A stretch of 50,383 nt of DNA. Source: Acidobacteriaceae bacterium (GTDB lineage Bacteria > Acidobacteriota > Terriglobia > Terriglobales > Acidobacteriaceae). A program made the position numbers and the translations under genes. Numbering within the stretch: position 1 is the stretch's first letter; each line of letters starts with the position of its first letter. This document shows positions 36,008-46,481 of this stretch, in pieces. Location: assembly GCA_003165005.1 (NCBI GenBank), contig PLSB01000068.1, positions 1 through 50,383 of the forward strand. Reading direction: 5' to 3'. The notes beneath the pieces were generated by a model. It made no database searches and had not been told where the DNA came from. It was given only the letters and a program-made list of their open reading frames with translations.

Positions 36008-37396
36008 ATGGCAAATAGGACGATGGCAATGATCTCTTTGCGTAAATACCGGGTGCATCTGCGCAATCGGAAGTTATGGCTTCGCGCTTTCTTAATCGGG
36101 CTGACGCTCGTCCTGATTGGCCACGTCGTAATCCAGACGGTTGGCGATCTTGATACTTATCCCGGCATCGACCTGCGTGCCAAGGTGGTCGGCGCGAGGC
36201 TCTTGCTTCGCGGAATGAATCCTTACTACGACTTTCGCCACGAGCTTCACCCGGATCATCTCCGAATACTGAATGCCGATACGTACTCGCCGGCGTTATT
36301 ACTTTTTTATACTCCTCTCTGCGAGCTAAGCTGGAAGGTACAACGCGTCGCATACTTTCTTGTCGATTGGGTAGCTATGCTGCTCTGTTATGTGCTTTTG
36401 GCGCGCGTGTTTCCCAAGCGGGCGCCATGCACTGCGCTGTGGGCAGCCTTTGTTTTGCTTTTTATTGCCGGGTTTGGGTTTCGCTTTCATCTCGAGCGGG
36501 GCCAATACTATGTCGAATTGGCGCTTCTGACTGCCGCGGCCTCGGTCTGCTTGTTTCGGAAATTCGACGCATGGTTTCACGCCTTTCCCCTGGCGCTCCT
36601 GGTCTTGCTGCGGCCAACGTACGCAATCTGCATCGTGTGCGTTTTTCTCTTGCGCCGGGTGCGGCATGCCGCGTACGCCGCTTGTCTTTGCGTGCTCTTG
36701 TTTGCCGCGACGCTCCCTCTAGTGGGTCTTGGCGATTGGAGGAGCTACGTTGCCTCAATTCGAGCCAATGAGCACGAAGCACTGGATGCAGCCTATGTAC
36801 CGGCTCCCAGGCCATCTGGTGCGATGGGCAACGAAGTGGCCGAAGGAATCGATTTCTCGAAATCGATGGCCGGTCCTGGGTACCTGGCGGATCGAACGCT
36901 CATTGGATTGGCGCGGAGCTCGGTAAGCCCTGAACTGGCGCGGCTGCTGCATCGCATTGCTCCTTCAGAGCACAGCTTCGAGCAGCTCAACACGCTTTGC
37001 CTTCTGCTGATGCTCGGTTTCGATTTAACCGTGATGGTTGGCCTTTCGCGAGGCCCCGCAGCGGGCCTGATCCCCATCGCATTTGTATTTCTGGCGCCAT
37101 TGAATCTCGAGCTCTTTGCGCCGCAACGTTACGGCTACTGCGACGTGACGCTTTTCGCGCCGCTGTTGTTGATCCTGGCGGCGGCCCTGGAGCGACGCAA
37201 GTGCGGCGGCTGGGCGCTCTACGGAGTGATTCTTGCGGCCGGCTTCGCGCTTCCCTGGCTGGCTTTTCACTTTGACGCCCATGTGCAGTTGGTCAGCTTC
37301 TTGCAGTATGTGGGGATTCTTGCAGTTCTTAATGCTGTCTGTATCGTGAAAGCGTGCAAGCGTCGGCTTTTTCAGGACCCGTGCAGCGCTGGCTGA
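36008..37396 (+). CDS. Multi-TM GT87/DUF2029-like (GT-C type) glycosyltransferase
   Basis: IDLRAKVVGARLLLRGMNPYYDF, LPLALLVLLRPTYAI-type TM segments; typical GT87 layout. Confidence 0.65.
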   Translation: MANRTMAMISLRKYRVHLRNRKLWLRAFLIGLTLVLIGHVVIQTVGDLDTYPGIDLRAKVVGARLLLRGMNPYYDFRHELHPDHLRILNADTYSPALLLFYTPLCELSWKVQRVAYFLVDWVAMLLCYVLLARVFPKRAPCTALWAAFVLLFIAGFGFRFHLERGQYYVELALLTAAASVCLFRKFDAWFHAFPLALLVLLRPTYAICIVCVFLLRRVRHAAYAACLCVLLFAATLPLVGLGDWRSYVASIRANEHEALDAAYVPAPRPSGAMGNEVAEGIDFSKSMAGPGYLADRTLIGLARSSVSPELARLLHRIAPSEHSFEQLNTLCLLLMLGFDLTVMVGLSRGPAAGLIPIAFVFLAPLNLELFAPQRYGYCDVTLFAPLLLILAAALERRKCGGWALYGVILAAGFALPWLAFHFDAHVQLVSFLQYVGILAVLNAVCIVKACKRRLFQDPCSAG

Positions 37397-37562
37397 GGAG
37401 AAGACCGGAGAGTGCTCTGTCGCACCTGAAGATCCATAACTGAACGGCGCAGGCGTTGATTGTGGATGAGGAGTTTCTCGACAGCCGCCGCGGCCGCCTT
37501 TTTGGGCATTAGCGAGGTCGATTAGCCGGGCACCGACAGGCGAAAGGAAGAAAAGTTTGAAG

Positions 37563-38483
37563 ATGCCGTCCCCAACATTGGCGGAGTTACCCAAACCCCC
37601 CGCGAACAAGACGGGTTGGCCGTGGACCGAAGAGTCGGAGCGTGTCCCAGATTCGATGCCTGACGGAAAGCCATGGCCTAAGGTAAGTGTCGTAACTCCG
37701 CATCTCAATCAGCGTCCATTTATCGAAGAGACGATCCGCTCTATATTGCTGCAAGGCTATCCAGATATCGAGCACATTGTCATTGACGGCGGCTCGACCG
37801 ACGGCAGTCTCGAGCTGATTGAGCAGTATTCGCCGTGGGTGAAGTGCGTCGTTCAAAAGGGGGAAGGACAATCTGCAGCCGTGAACCGTGGATTCACGCT
37901 CGCCGCCGGAGACTTGATCGGCTGGCAGAATTCCGACGACTTCTATGGGCCCAATTGTTTTCGCCAAGCTGCGCTGGCCGCTGCACAGCATCCCGATTGC
38001 GCGATATTCAACGGAATGGTCCGCGGATTTCAGGGGCAGGATAGCCGGCCGCCGTGGATTTTTGAGAATTGCAACGAGTTCTCGCAAGAGAAGCTGCTCA
38101 AAGAAGTCTGCGTCATGAATCAGAGCATGTTCTTTCGGCGCAAGGTTTTCGATAAGGGCGTGTTTCTAAAGGACGATTTGCATTTCGCCATGGACCAGGA
38201 GTTCTTCTGGCGTCTGTCGCTCGAGGGGTTTCTCTATCTTTTGGTCCCGTCGATGATCGGCTACTACCGGCAGCACGAGAATGCCAAGAGTACCTCGTAC
38301 AACGTCCGCGCCGACTTGGAGCCCTATGCAATCCTCCGCGGTCTCTGCAGAGACAGGCGGCTCGATCGCCGTTTGCGCTTAAGAGCACGGGAACAGTTGA
38401 GGGCCAGGTTTATGAACTCATTCTTCCATGCGCGGCGAACCCTGCTCAAGAAGCTTGCCCTGGAGCTTATACTCCCGATCTGA
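37563..38483 (+). CDS. GT2-family glycosyltransferase
   Basis: KVSVVTPHLNQRPFIEETIRSILLQGYPDIEHIVIDGGSTDGSLELIEQY; GDLIGWQNSDDFYGP. Confidence 0.92.
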   Translation: MPSPTLAELPKPPANKTGWPWTEESERVPDSMPDGKPWPKVSVVTPHLNQRPFIEETIRSILLQGYPDIEHIVIDGGSTDGSLELIEQYSPWVKCVVQKGEGQSAAVNRGFTLAAGDLIGWQNSDDFYGPNCFRQAALAAAQHPDCAIFNGMVRGFQGQDSRPPWIFENCNEFSQEKLLKEVCVMNQSMFFRRKVFDKGVFLKDDLHFAMDQEFFWRLSLEGFLYLLVPSMIGYYRQHENAKSTSYNVRADLEPYAILRGLCRDRRLDRRLRLRAREQLRARFMNSFFHARRTLLKKLALELILPI

Positions 38484-38615
38484 GTAACTCTTGCCAGCTG
38501 CTGCCTTTGTGGGTGGACCACACTTGACAGACGGCTGGCGCGATGATCTGGAATGAAGGGATGAAGCGAGCGAATATGTCACGCCCGGCGCGGAAAATGA
38601 GAGGGGAGCGCGAGC

Positions 38616-39545
38616 TTGAACCGCATTCTTAGCAAAATAACCACGAAGCCTGTCTGGTGGTGGGAGCGAAAGCGAAGTTATCCGATTCGGTCGCGCTACG
38701 ATCGATTGCCTCCTCTTCCTGTGAAACACGGGGCAAGACGATTCGTCGTGCTCACGACTCCCGACACACTGAGCGACGCGCTTTGGGCGGCGTGGAGTTG
38801 GTATCGCTTTCTACGCGATGAGGATTGCAAACTGCAAATCGCCGTGGACGGAGCGATTTCCAAAGCCCAAATAGCAGCCGCCCGTCAACTGTTTCCCGGA
38901 GTTTCGATTGATTCAGCCCAGTGGGCGTGCCAATACGTACGTGCGAGAGTGCCAGGGCTGCAAACCTTTTTCGACAATCATCCCACGGGCAGGAAGCTTG
39001 CTTTGATCCTCGCACTGTCCGATCGAGCTCCGGTTGTCTATTCGGATTACGATGTGCTTGCATTTAGCCGGCCAAATGAGCTGCTCGCCTCGATGGAACG
39101 GAATGTGCCGTGTTACTTTGCCGAAGAGGTGGATGGAACGCGAGACGCACAAATCGCCGAAAGGGCGAAACAGCTTGGCCTGGATTACCTACCAAAGTTT
39201 AATTGCGGATTCTTGTATATTCCTCAAGGCGCGCTGTCGATCGGATTGGCGGGTCAGATTTTGGCGACCTGGCGGGCGCCCGGCGAGTCTTGGTTTGCAG
39301 AGCAGACCGTCCTGAGCTTTATGCTGCGGCAATTACGTGCGGAGGCGCTTCCGCCAAGCCGCTACGTGATTAGTATTTGCCGCCAGTTCTACTGGGAAAC
39401 GGACGTGGACTATACGCAGATCGCCGCGAGGCATTTTACGACTCCAGTGCGGCACGTGATGTATAAGTACGGCATGCCGATCATACTTGAGCAAAGTAAA
39501 GGGTACCTCAGCGAGAGGCGATCCGGGACGAACGAATGCCCGTGA
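38616..39545 (+). CDS. Putative glycosyltransferase-like protein (GT-A type, family unclear)
   Basis: ALSDRAPVVYSDYDVLAFSRPNELL; YLPKFNCGFLYIPQGAL; WFAEQTVLSFML; TTG start. Confidence 0.6.
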   Translation: MNRILSKITTKPVWWWERKRSYPIRSRYDRLPPLPVKHGARRFVVLTTPDTLSDALWAAWSWYRFLRDEDCKLQIAVDGAISKAQIAAARQLFPGVSIDSAQWACQYVRARVPGLQTFFDNHPTGRKLALILALSDRAPVVYSDYDVLAFSRPNELLASMERNVPCYFAEEVDGTRDAQIAERAKQLGLDYLPKFNCGFLYIPQGALSIGLAGQILATWRAPGESWFAEQTVLSFMLRQLRAEALPPSRYVISICRQFYWETDVDYTQIAARHFTTPVRHVMYKYGMPIILEQSKGYLSERRSGTNECP

Positions 39546-39595
39546 AGACCCTGTCAGAAGCCGCGAGACGATGATCACCAACAAGGACCTTAAGC

Positions 39596-40567
39596 ATGAG
39601 TGAAACTGGCGCTGCACAAGGAATACCTGTTAACGATGCTGCAATTTGCACGCTTTTCGAAGGCGATTACCACCTTGGTCTGGCAGCTTTCGTCAATTCT
39701 CTGGTGCGGGCCGGTTACAGAGGGAGCGTGTGGGCTGGATATCGCGGGGCGCTGCCTCCCTGGACCGGCCAGCTCAAGCGCATCCAGGGCGCCACTGCCG
39801 ATGAGTTTCGAGTTACAGATGATGTTCGAATTGTATTTGTGAGGTTGACCACTGACGTTCATCTCACGAATTACAAGCCAGAGTTTATGCTGACTCTGCT
39901 TAAGAATGAAGCGCGCGAATGCAGTTATCTCTGGTATTTCGATCCGGATATCTTCGTGCTGACGAGTTGGTCCTACTTTCGCAACTGGCAGAAGTACGGA
40001 GTTGCGTTATGCCAGGAAGTCGTGGACAATATACTTCCGGCAGACGCTCCGCTGCGTAAGCAATGGATGGAACTTGCAGAAGGGATAGGCTATAGAGATC
40101 CGCGGCCGGTGAATCATTACCATAATGCGGGGATGGTCGGAGTTCCGGCCGAGCACAGAGAGTTTCTAGAGGAATGGAAGAGGCTGATCGAGCTGGAGGA
40201 ATCCCTGGGTTACGACCTGAGATACACAGGTCACGGAAGCAGGGAAATGCCCTTCAACATGAGCGACCAGGACGCGCTGAACATTGCTATCATGTACACC
40301 AAGTCTCCACTTACCAGTCTCGGCCCGCAAGGGATGGGCTTCATCTTTGGCGCATCGATGGCGATGTACCATGCAGTAGGTGAGAAGCCATGGAGGGGAT
40401 CGTTTCTGCTGCGAGCACTTCGAGGCATGCCACCATCCGGGGCGATGAAATACTTCCTTACACAGGTTGACGCGCCAATTCGGGCTTACTCACCGATCGA
40501 ATTGTGGGCAAAGCGCCTGGCGTGTTCGCTGGCCACCTTGATTGGGCGCTTTTATCGCCGCTCTTAA
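39596..40567 (+). CDS. Putative GT8-like glycosyltransferase (family unclear)
   Basis: AAICTLFEGDYHLGLAAFVNSLVRAGYRGSVWAGYRG; SYLWYFDPDIFVLTSWSYF; HYHNAGMVGVPAEHREFLEEWKR; FNMSDQDALNIAIMY. Confidence 0.62.
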   Translation: MSETGAAQGIPVNDAAICTLFEGDYHLGLAAFVNSLVRAGYRGSVWAGYRGALPPWTGQLKRIQGATADEFRVTDDVRIVFVRLTTDVHLTNYKPEFMLTLLKNEARECSYLWYFDPDIFVLTSWSYFRNWQKYGVALCQEVVDNILPADAPLRKQWMELAEGIGYRDPRPVNHYHNAGMVGVPAEHREFLEEWKRLIELEESLGYDLRYTGHGSREMPFNMSDQDALNIAIMYTKSPLTSLGPQGMGFIFGASMAMYHAVGEKPWRGSFLLRALRGMPPSGAMKYFLTQVDAPIRAYSPIELWAKRLACSLATLIGRFYRRS

Positions 40568-40722
40568 TCAGCCGCCAATCAGCTCCTGAAGGCGTGCCCT
40601 TTTGAATGTCGTGTCTTCAAGAACGGCTTATTAACGTCGCAATGCGTTTGCCGGCCGCGATAAACTAATGCGTGCCACAACACATCCAGGCGGTCAATCC
40701 CTGGTCGATGAAGGAATGATCT

Positions 40723-41790
40723 ATGACGAAAGTCGCATTAGTCACAGGCGTCACGGGACAGGACGGCGCCTATCTATCGGAACTCCTGCTGAGCAAGGGT
40801 TATATTGTGCACGGCATCAAGCGCCGGTCCTCGTCGTTCAATTCGGCGCGCATCGACCACATGTACCAGGACCCGCACGCGCCCGATGCGCGTTTTCAGA
40901 TTCACTACGGAGACATGACCGACTCGACGAATCTGATCCGCATCATTCAGTTGGTGCAGCCGGATGAGATTTACAATCTCGCCGCGCAAAGCCATGTGCA
41001 GGTGAGTTTTGAGACCGCCGAATACACGGCGAATGCCGATGCCATCGGGACGCTGCGCATCCTGGAGGCGATCAGGATTCTGGATCTCGTGAAGAAGACG
41101 CGGTTCTATCAGGCGTCCACATCGGAGCTATTTGGAAAGGCGCAGGAAGTCCCGCAGAAGGAGACCACACCCTTCTATCCGCGGAGCCCGTACGGGGTGG
41201 CGAAACTCTACGCCTACTGGATCACGGTGAACTATCGCGAGGCGTACGGCATGCACGCTTCGAATGGGATCCTGTTCAATCACGAGAGCCCGGTTCGCGG
41301 CGAGACGTTTGTGACCCGCAAGATCACCCGGGCCGTGGCGGCGATTCATCTGGGCGTGCAAAAGGTGTTGTACATTGGCAACCTGGACGCCAGGCGCGAC
41401 TGGGGCCATGCGCGGGACTACGTGGAGGGCATGTGGCGGATCGTGCAGCAGGCGGAGCCGGACGACTACGTTTTGGCCACGGGCGAGACGCACAGCGTGC
41501 GCGAGATGGTGGAGCTTGCCTTCTCCAAGGTGGGACGCACGATCGATTGGCGCGGCCAAGGCATCGACGAGACTGGAAGCGACGCGGCCACGGGCGAGAC
41601 GCTGGTGAAGATCGACCGCCGGTACTTCCGGCCGACGGAGGTGGACCTGCTGCTGGGCGATCCCTCCAAGGCGCGCTGCGTGCTGGGATGGCAGCATAAG
41701 GTGACCTTCGCTGAACTGGTTGCGGAGATGGTGGAGTCGGATCTGAAGGCCGTGGCCCGGGAATCCAATCGAGAGCATGGCCATGAGTAG
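40723..41790 (+). CDS. gmd: GDP-mannose 4,6-dehydratase
   Basis: [91 protein letters not shown]. Confidence 0.98.
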   Translation: MTKVALVTGVTGQDGAYLSELLLSKGYIVHGIKRRSSSFNSARIDHMYQDPHAPDARFQIHYGDMTDSTNLIRIIQLVQPDEIYNLAAQSHVQVSFETAEYTANADAIGTLRILEAIRILDLVKKTRFYQASTSELFGKAQEVPQKETTPFYPRSPYGVAKLYAYWITVNYREAYGMHASNGILFNHESPVRGETFVTRKITRAVAAIHLGVQKVLYIGNLDARRDWGHARDYVEGMWRIVQQAEPDDYVLATGETHSVREMVELAFSKVGRTIDWRGQGIDETGSDAATGETLVKIDRRYFRPTEVDLLLGDPSKARCVLGWQHKVTFAELVAEMVESDLKAVARESNREHGHE

Positions 41791-42733
41791 TTTCGATTTG
41801 AGCAGAAAGCGGGTCTGGGTGGCCGGCCACCGCGGCATGGCGGGGGCGGCGATTGCGCGGCGGCTGGAGCGCGAGCCTTGCGAGATCGTCACCGCGGCGC
41901 GCAGCGAGCTCGATCTTCTGCGCCAGGCGGACGTTCATGCGTGGGTTGCGGACCAGAAGATCGACGCGGTGTTTCTTGCCGCCGCAACCGTGGGCGGCAT
42001 TATGGCCAACACCACACGGCCCGCGGAGTTTCTCTACGAGAACCTGACGATTGAGACTAACGTGATTCACGCGGCAAAGAGCGCCGGCGTGAAGAAGCTC
42101 TTGTTTCTGGGCTCGTCGTGCATCTATCCGCGCATGGCGGAGCAGCCGATGAAGGAAGAAACGCTGCTTACCGGTGCGCTCGAACCCACCAACGAGTGGT
42201 ACGCCATCGCCAAGATCGCCGGGATTAAACTATGCGCGGCGTACCGCAGGCAATACGGATGCGATTTTGTCTCCGTGATGCCGACGAATCTCTACGGGCC
42301 GGGCGACCGCTACGATGCCGAGAACGGCCACGTTGTGGCGGCGCTGATCATGAAGATACACGCCGCCCGGATGTCGAACAGCCCTACGGTGGAGCTGTGG
42401 GGCAGCGGAACCCCGAAGCGTGAGTTCCTGTTCACCGAAGACTTGGCCGACGCATGCGTCTTCGTGATGAAGAATTACTCTGAGGAGCTTTTTCTGAATG
42501 TCGGCACCGGGCGCGACATGACGATTCTGGAACTGGCGGAGAGCATTGCACGAGTCGCCGGCTGGAAGGGCACACTTACGTTTGACCGATCGAAGCCCGA
42601 CGGCATGCCCCGCAAAGTGATGAATGTGAGCCGTCTGCGGGATCTGGGCTGGAGCGCGCAAACCCCATTCGACGAGGGGATCAGGCAGGCTTACGATTGG
42701 TATGTAGCGAGCGTGGCGAACCGCGCGGCATGA
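41777..42733 (+). CDS. fcl: GDP-L-fucose synthase
   Basis: [65 protein letters not shown]; overlaps the gmd stop. Confidence 0.97.
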   Translation: MAMSSFDLSRKRVWVAGHRGMAGAAIARRLEREPCEIVTAARSELDLLRQADVHAWVADQKIDAVFLAAATVGGIMANTTRPAEFLYENLTIETNVIHAAKSAGVKKLLFLGSSCIYPRMAEQPMKEETLLTGALEPTNEWYAIAKIAGIKLCAAYRRQYGCDFVSVMPTNLYGPGDRYDAENGHVVAALIMKIHAARMSNSPTVELWGSGTPKREFLFTEDLADACVFVMKNYSEELFLNVGTGRDMTILELAESIARVAGWKGTLTFDRSKPDGMPRKVMNVSRLRDLGWSAQTPFDEGIRQAYDWYVASVANRAA

Positions 42734-42817
42734 GCGCCTGAAGATTTGGACTCACGGCCATAAGATCGGGTGAATATTTGTGGAGACCGTAACTTTGCGA
42801 AATAGTGTGGAAGATAG

Positions 42818-43435
42818 ATGAGCGCAACCATTCCCCAACGCGAGCACACAGTGCACCACATTGCCGGAGGCGCCGAAGAAAATCCTTATCATCGTCCGTC
42901 CTTCAGTTTGAAGCACCGGCTGATGCGCCTGATGTGGCAGGTGACGTATGTGCTGTTCTATCGCACGTCGCCGTCGCCGCTGCACGCGTGGCGCGCGATG
43001 CTGTTGCGGATTTTCGGCGCCAAGCTGGGCCCGGGTTGCCATTTCTATCCCAGTGGAAAAGTCTGGGCGCCGTGGAACCTGACCTGCGAAGACTGTTGCA
43101 CTCTTGCCGATGGAGCTGAGATCTACAATCCTTCCCCTTTCTATTTAGAGTCCCACTGTGTCATTTCGCAGCATGCGTATATCTGCGGCGCGACGCACGA
43201 TTACAACCATCCGGACTTCCCCATGATCTCGTACCCCATGCGCCTGGGGGCATATTCGTGGATCTGCGCGCGAGCTTCGGTGTCGCCGGGCGTAAATGTG
43301 GGAGCGGGCGCCGTGCTGGGGCTGGGCTCGGTAGCCAACCGGGACCTGGAACCATGGACGGTGTACAGCGGAGCGCCGGCGGTCGGGGTCAAAACGCGCG
43401 TCAAGAGCGGTCCCGCGGCCCGCGTCGAAGGCTGA
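42818..43435 (+). CDS. WcaF-like hexapeptide-repeat acetyltransferase
   Basis: FSLKHRLMRLMWQVTYVLFYRTSPSPLHAWRAMLLRIFGAKLGPGCHFYPSGKVWAPWNL; CGATHDYNHPDFPMIS; hexapeptide C-terminus. Confidence 0.88.
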   Translation: MSATIPQREHTVHHIAGGAEENPYHRPSFSLKHRLMRLMWQVTYVLFYRTSPSPLHAWRAMLLRIFGAKLGPGCHFYPSGKVWAPWNLTCEDCCTLADGAEIYNPSPFYLESHCVISQHAYICGATHDYNHPDFPMISYPMRLGAYSWICARASVSPGVNVGAGAVLGLGSVANRDLEPWTVYSGAPAVGVKTRVKSGPAARVEG

Positions 43436-43592
43436 TTGCAACGGCGGCCGGAGCCACCTTTTTGCAGGATTCGAACTTCGCAAAGCGTCCGGCACCTGCG
43501 CGCATTTGGGACATCACGAAGAAAATAGAGAGCATAAACCTCAATTCCGGCTGCGGGTTCGCGCACGCCGGCAACATCACAAGGGAAGTTGA

Positions 43593-45488
43593 ATGAAGGA
43601 AGCGATGAACAAGAACAAACCACGGTTTGCGGCCGCCTTTGCGACCTTCACGATGGCAATAACGCTCGCGATCTGCGCCGGGACCCTTCGGCTTGCGGCC
43701 CAGCAGCCTGGCGCCTCCAATGCCGCGGCATTGAACGGCGCCGGCGCAAGCGTTCCAGACCGCACGTGCGAGCCTTCGAAGCTAGGCTCGCCCTATCTCC
43801 CGGTCGATAGCTGGGCCTACCCGGCCATGCTGCGGCTTTATTCACTGGGATATGTGGACCAGGTGTTTATCGGGCTCCGGCCATGGACGCGCTCGAGCGT
43901 GATTCACATGCTGGAGAACACCGGCGAGCTGCTCGAAGACAGCGAGGACGAGGGCGATTCTGCCGCCGGCGAGGCGCGCGCGATCTACGACGCGCTCAAT
44001 CGGGAGCTGCACCAAGACATGGAGGGTCCGTGCGGACCGCACCAGGGAAGCACGCGCATCGAGTCGGTGTACAGCCTGGCGCGCGCCATCAGCGGCACGC
44101 CGCTCGACGACAGCTTTCATCTCGGACAGACCATTGTGAACGACTACGGCCGCCCCTACGAAAACGGATTCAACAACTACTCCGGCATCAGCGGCTACGC
44201 GACCGCGGGACGATTCACGCTCTATGCGCGCGGGGAGTTTCAGGGTGCGCCCTCGGCCACGGGCTACTCCGCAACTTTGGCGCAGGCGCTGTCGAACATC
44301 GACGATACCAGTTACTTCGTCCCGTCGAGCGTGTCGCCTTACGGCCCGACCACGGCAGTATTCAACCAAACCACCATTCCCCAAGGGCCCATCGCCACCG
44401 CGACTCAGGGACGGCTTCTCGAGGCATATCTCTCCTATCAAATTCTGGATCACGTGGTTTCCTTCGGCAAACAGGACCAGTGGCTGGGACCTGCCCAGGG
44501 CGCGAGCATGGCGTTTTCCAATAACGCGCAGAACTTCTACGCGTTCGAGATTAATCGCATCGAGCCGCTGAATGTTCCCGTGCTCTCGCGGCTCACCGGG
44601 CCCTTCCGCTACGAGTTTTTGGTGGGCGCGTTGCGCGGCCACACGGAGATGCCGAATCCGGCGTACGAAAGCAATCCCTCATCCGGCGCGGATAACGTCA
44701 TCAATCCCGGCGACCCCTGGGTACACGTGGAGAAGGTGAGCTTCAAGCCTTACAGGGATCTGGAATTCGGTTTTGAGCGCACCGCGATGTTTGGCGGCGA
44801 GGGCCACCAGGGGGTCAGCTTGCACGCGTTTCTGCGCAGCTTCTTCAGTCTCAGCGCGGGAAACAGCACGCAAAAAGGCAATACCACCGATCCCGGCGCG
44901 CGTTTCGGAGCCTTCGATTTTTCCTGGCGGCTGCCTTACCTGCGCAAATGGCTTACGCTCTACTCCGACTCCGAGGTACATGACGACATTTCGCCCATCG
45001 ACGCGCCGCGCCGCGCCGCAGTGCGTCCGGGAATCTATCTCTCGCACGTGCCCGGAGTTCCCAAGCTCGATGTGCGCGTGGAAGGAGCTTCCACCGATCC
45101 GCCCACCAATCGCAGCACGGGCGGACAGTTCATGTACTTTGAGGAGATTGAGAAGCAGGGTTACACCAACCAGGGGCAACTCTTCGGCGACTGGATCGGC
45201 CGCGAAGACAAAGGCGGCCAGGCCTGGATCACGTATCACTTGAGCGGCAACGAGTGGCTGCAGGTGAGTGCGCGCAGCCAGAAGGCGGTCAATAATTTCA
45301 TTCCCAACGGCACGACGTTGAACGACATCGCGTTTCAAGCCGTGAAGCGGATCGGCAAGGATTTCGAGATCGACGGCAACTTTGCCGTGGAGCACTACAA
45401 GGCGCCGATCTATCTGCCAGCGGAACAGACCGTAACCACTACCAACATTCAGCTCACGTGGTTTCCCCAGCGCAAGGCCAGCTTTTAG
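43593..45488 (+). CDS. Wzi-like capsule assembly outer-membrane protein
   Basis: N-terminal PYLPVDSWAYPAMLRLYSLGYVD; LGQTIVNDYGRPYENGFNNYSGISGYATAGRFTLYARGEFQ; VVSFGKQDQWLGPAQGASMAFSNNAQNFYAFEINR; KVSFKPYRDLEFGFERTAMFGGEG. Confidence 0.82.
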   Translation: MKEAMNKNKPRFAAAFATFTMAITLAICAGTLRLAAQQPGASNAAALNGAGASVPDRTCEPSKLGSPYLPVDSWAYPAMLRLYSLGYVDQVFIGLRPWTRSSVIHMLENTGELLEDSEDEGDSAAGEARAIYDALNRELHQDMEGPCGPHQGSTRIESVYSLARAISGTPLDDSFHLGQTIVNDYGRPYENGFNNYSGISGYATAGRFTLYARGEFQGAPSATGYSATLAQALSNIDDTSYFVPSSVSPYGPTTAVFNQTTIPQGPIATATQGRLLEAYLSYQILDHVVSFGKQDQWLGPAQGASMAFSNNAQNFYAFEINRIEPLNVPVLSRLTGPFRYEFLVGALRGHTEMPNPAYESNPSSGADNVINPGDPWVHVEKVSFKPYRDLEFGFERTAMFGGEGHQGVSLHAFLRSFFSLSAGNSTQKGNTTDPGARFGAFDFSWRLPYLRKWLTLYSDSEVHDDISPIDAPRRAAVRPGIYLSHVPGVPKLDVRVEGASTDPPTNRSTGGQFMYFEEIEKQGYTNQGQLFGDWIGREDKGGQAWITYHLSGNEWLQVSARSQKAVNNFIPNGTTLNDIAFQAVKRIGKDFEIDGNFAVEHYKAPIYLPAEQTVTTTNIQLTWFPQRKASF

Positions 45489-45495
45489 GAACGAT

Positions 45496-46362
45496 CTAGT
45501 TTTTAGGGATGATCCTGGTGGCGTAGACCGGCGCGGGGAAGTGCTCGACCTTGACGAGTTGGCCCTTGGCGTCGAAGGTCAACGCCCACTGCATCGGCTG
45601 GCTCGCGGTTGGTACGTTCACGAAGCGGACTGTCGACTCGCCGAGCGATCCGATTTCGAGCGATGGCGGGAAGGACAAGACGAGATTGGCATCGGCCGCT
45701 TCATGCGGCGAGAGAGCGATCTCCAGGCGCGGCTCGGTGAGCGCGGCATAGCACAAGCCGGCCGCAAGCCAATCGGCAGACGGGCCTTTCGGTTCCTCGG
45801 CGCGAATGCGATTGAACGCGGCGATGGCAAGCGCGTTGACGGGGGTGGGCGAGAAGAGCGAGAAGCCGCGCCGCGTCACGGGAACAATGCGCAGATGGCC
45901 ATTGGCGGCGCGCGGAATCGAGGCCGAGAAAAGACTGACGTCGCCCGCGCCGCCCATGCTTTCATAGAGCAGAAACAGGTGGTTCGGAACCGCCTGGCAC
46001 TCTAACTGCCGGTAGCTCCATTGCGCCTTGTCGAATTCCATCCCGGCCAGCACGGCTGCGTCGCGAATCGCGGGCTCGGTCTTCGCGGCCAGGGCGCGAT
46101 CGGCGGCGTTCATCTGCTCTCGAGTGCGGTACACGAGGAAGTGGCCCATCGCCGAAGACGAGCTGTTGGCCGTGAACGGAGAGAGGGTCCGGACCGTGGG
46201 TACAGGCTTGGCCGGGTAGGGGATTGCCGAGTCGGATGGAATGGGCTTCACCGGATAAGGCACGGTGGGTTGATCTCCACTCGTTTGCGCTGTGCAAACC
46301 GAGGCAAGGACTGCCGTCGCCGCCGCAACCAAAGCGAAGTTCAGGAGCCTGAGGCGATCCAT
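45496..46362 (-). CDS. Hypothetical secreted protein
   Basis: Signal-like N-terminus (LNFALVAAATAVLASVCTAQ), YPVKPIP/YPAKPVP duplication; convergent with the Wzi-like gene. Confidence 0.65.
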   Translation of the reverse strand: MDRLRLLNFALVAAATAVLASVCTAQTSGDQPTVPYPVKPIPSDSAIPYPAKPVPTVRTLSPFTANSSSSAMGHFLVYRTREQMNAADRALAAKTEPAIRDAAVLAGMEFDKAQWSYRQLECQAVPNHLFLLYESMGGAGDVSLFSASIPRAANGHLRIVPVTRRGFSLFSPTPVNALAIAAFNRIRAEEPKGPSADWLAAGLCYAALTEPRLEIALSPHEAADANLVLSFPPSLEIGSLGESTVRFVNVPTASQPMQWALTFDAKGQLVKVEHFPAPVYATRIIPKN

Positions 46363-46481
46363 ACACTGGCTAGACTAACACTTCGCGCGCCGAGCGTTCC
46401 CAGCCGCGCTGCCCAGAGCGGTGTGCGCCGCCGGAGGTTTTGAGACCGATGGCAATGCTGGCCTTGAGCCGGGCGCGGCCG

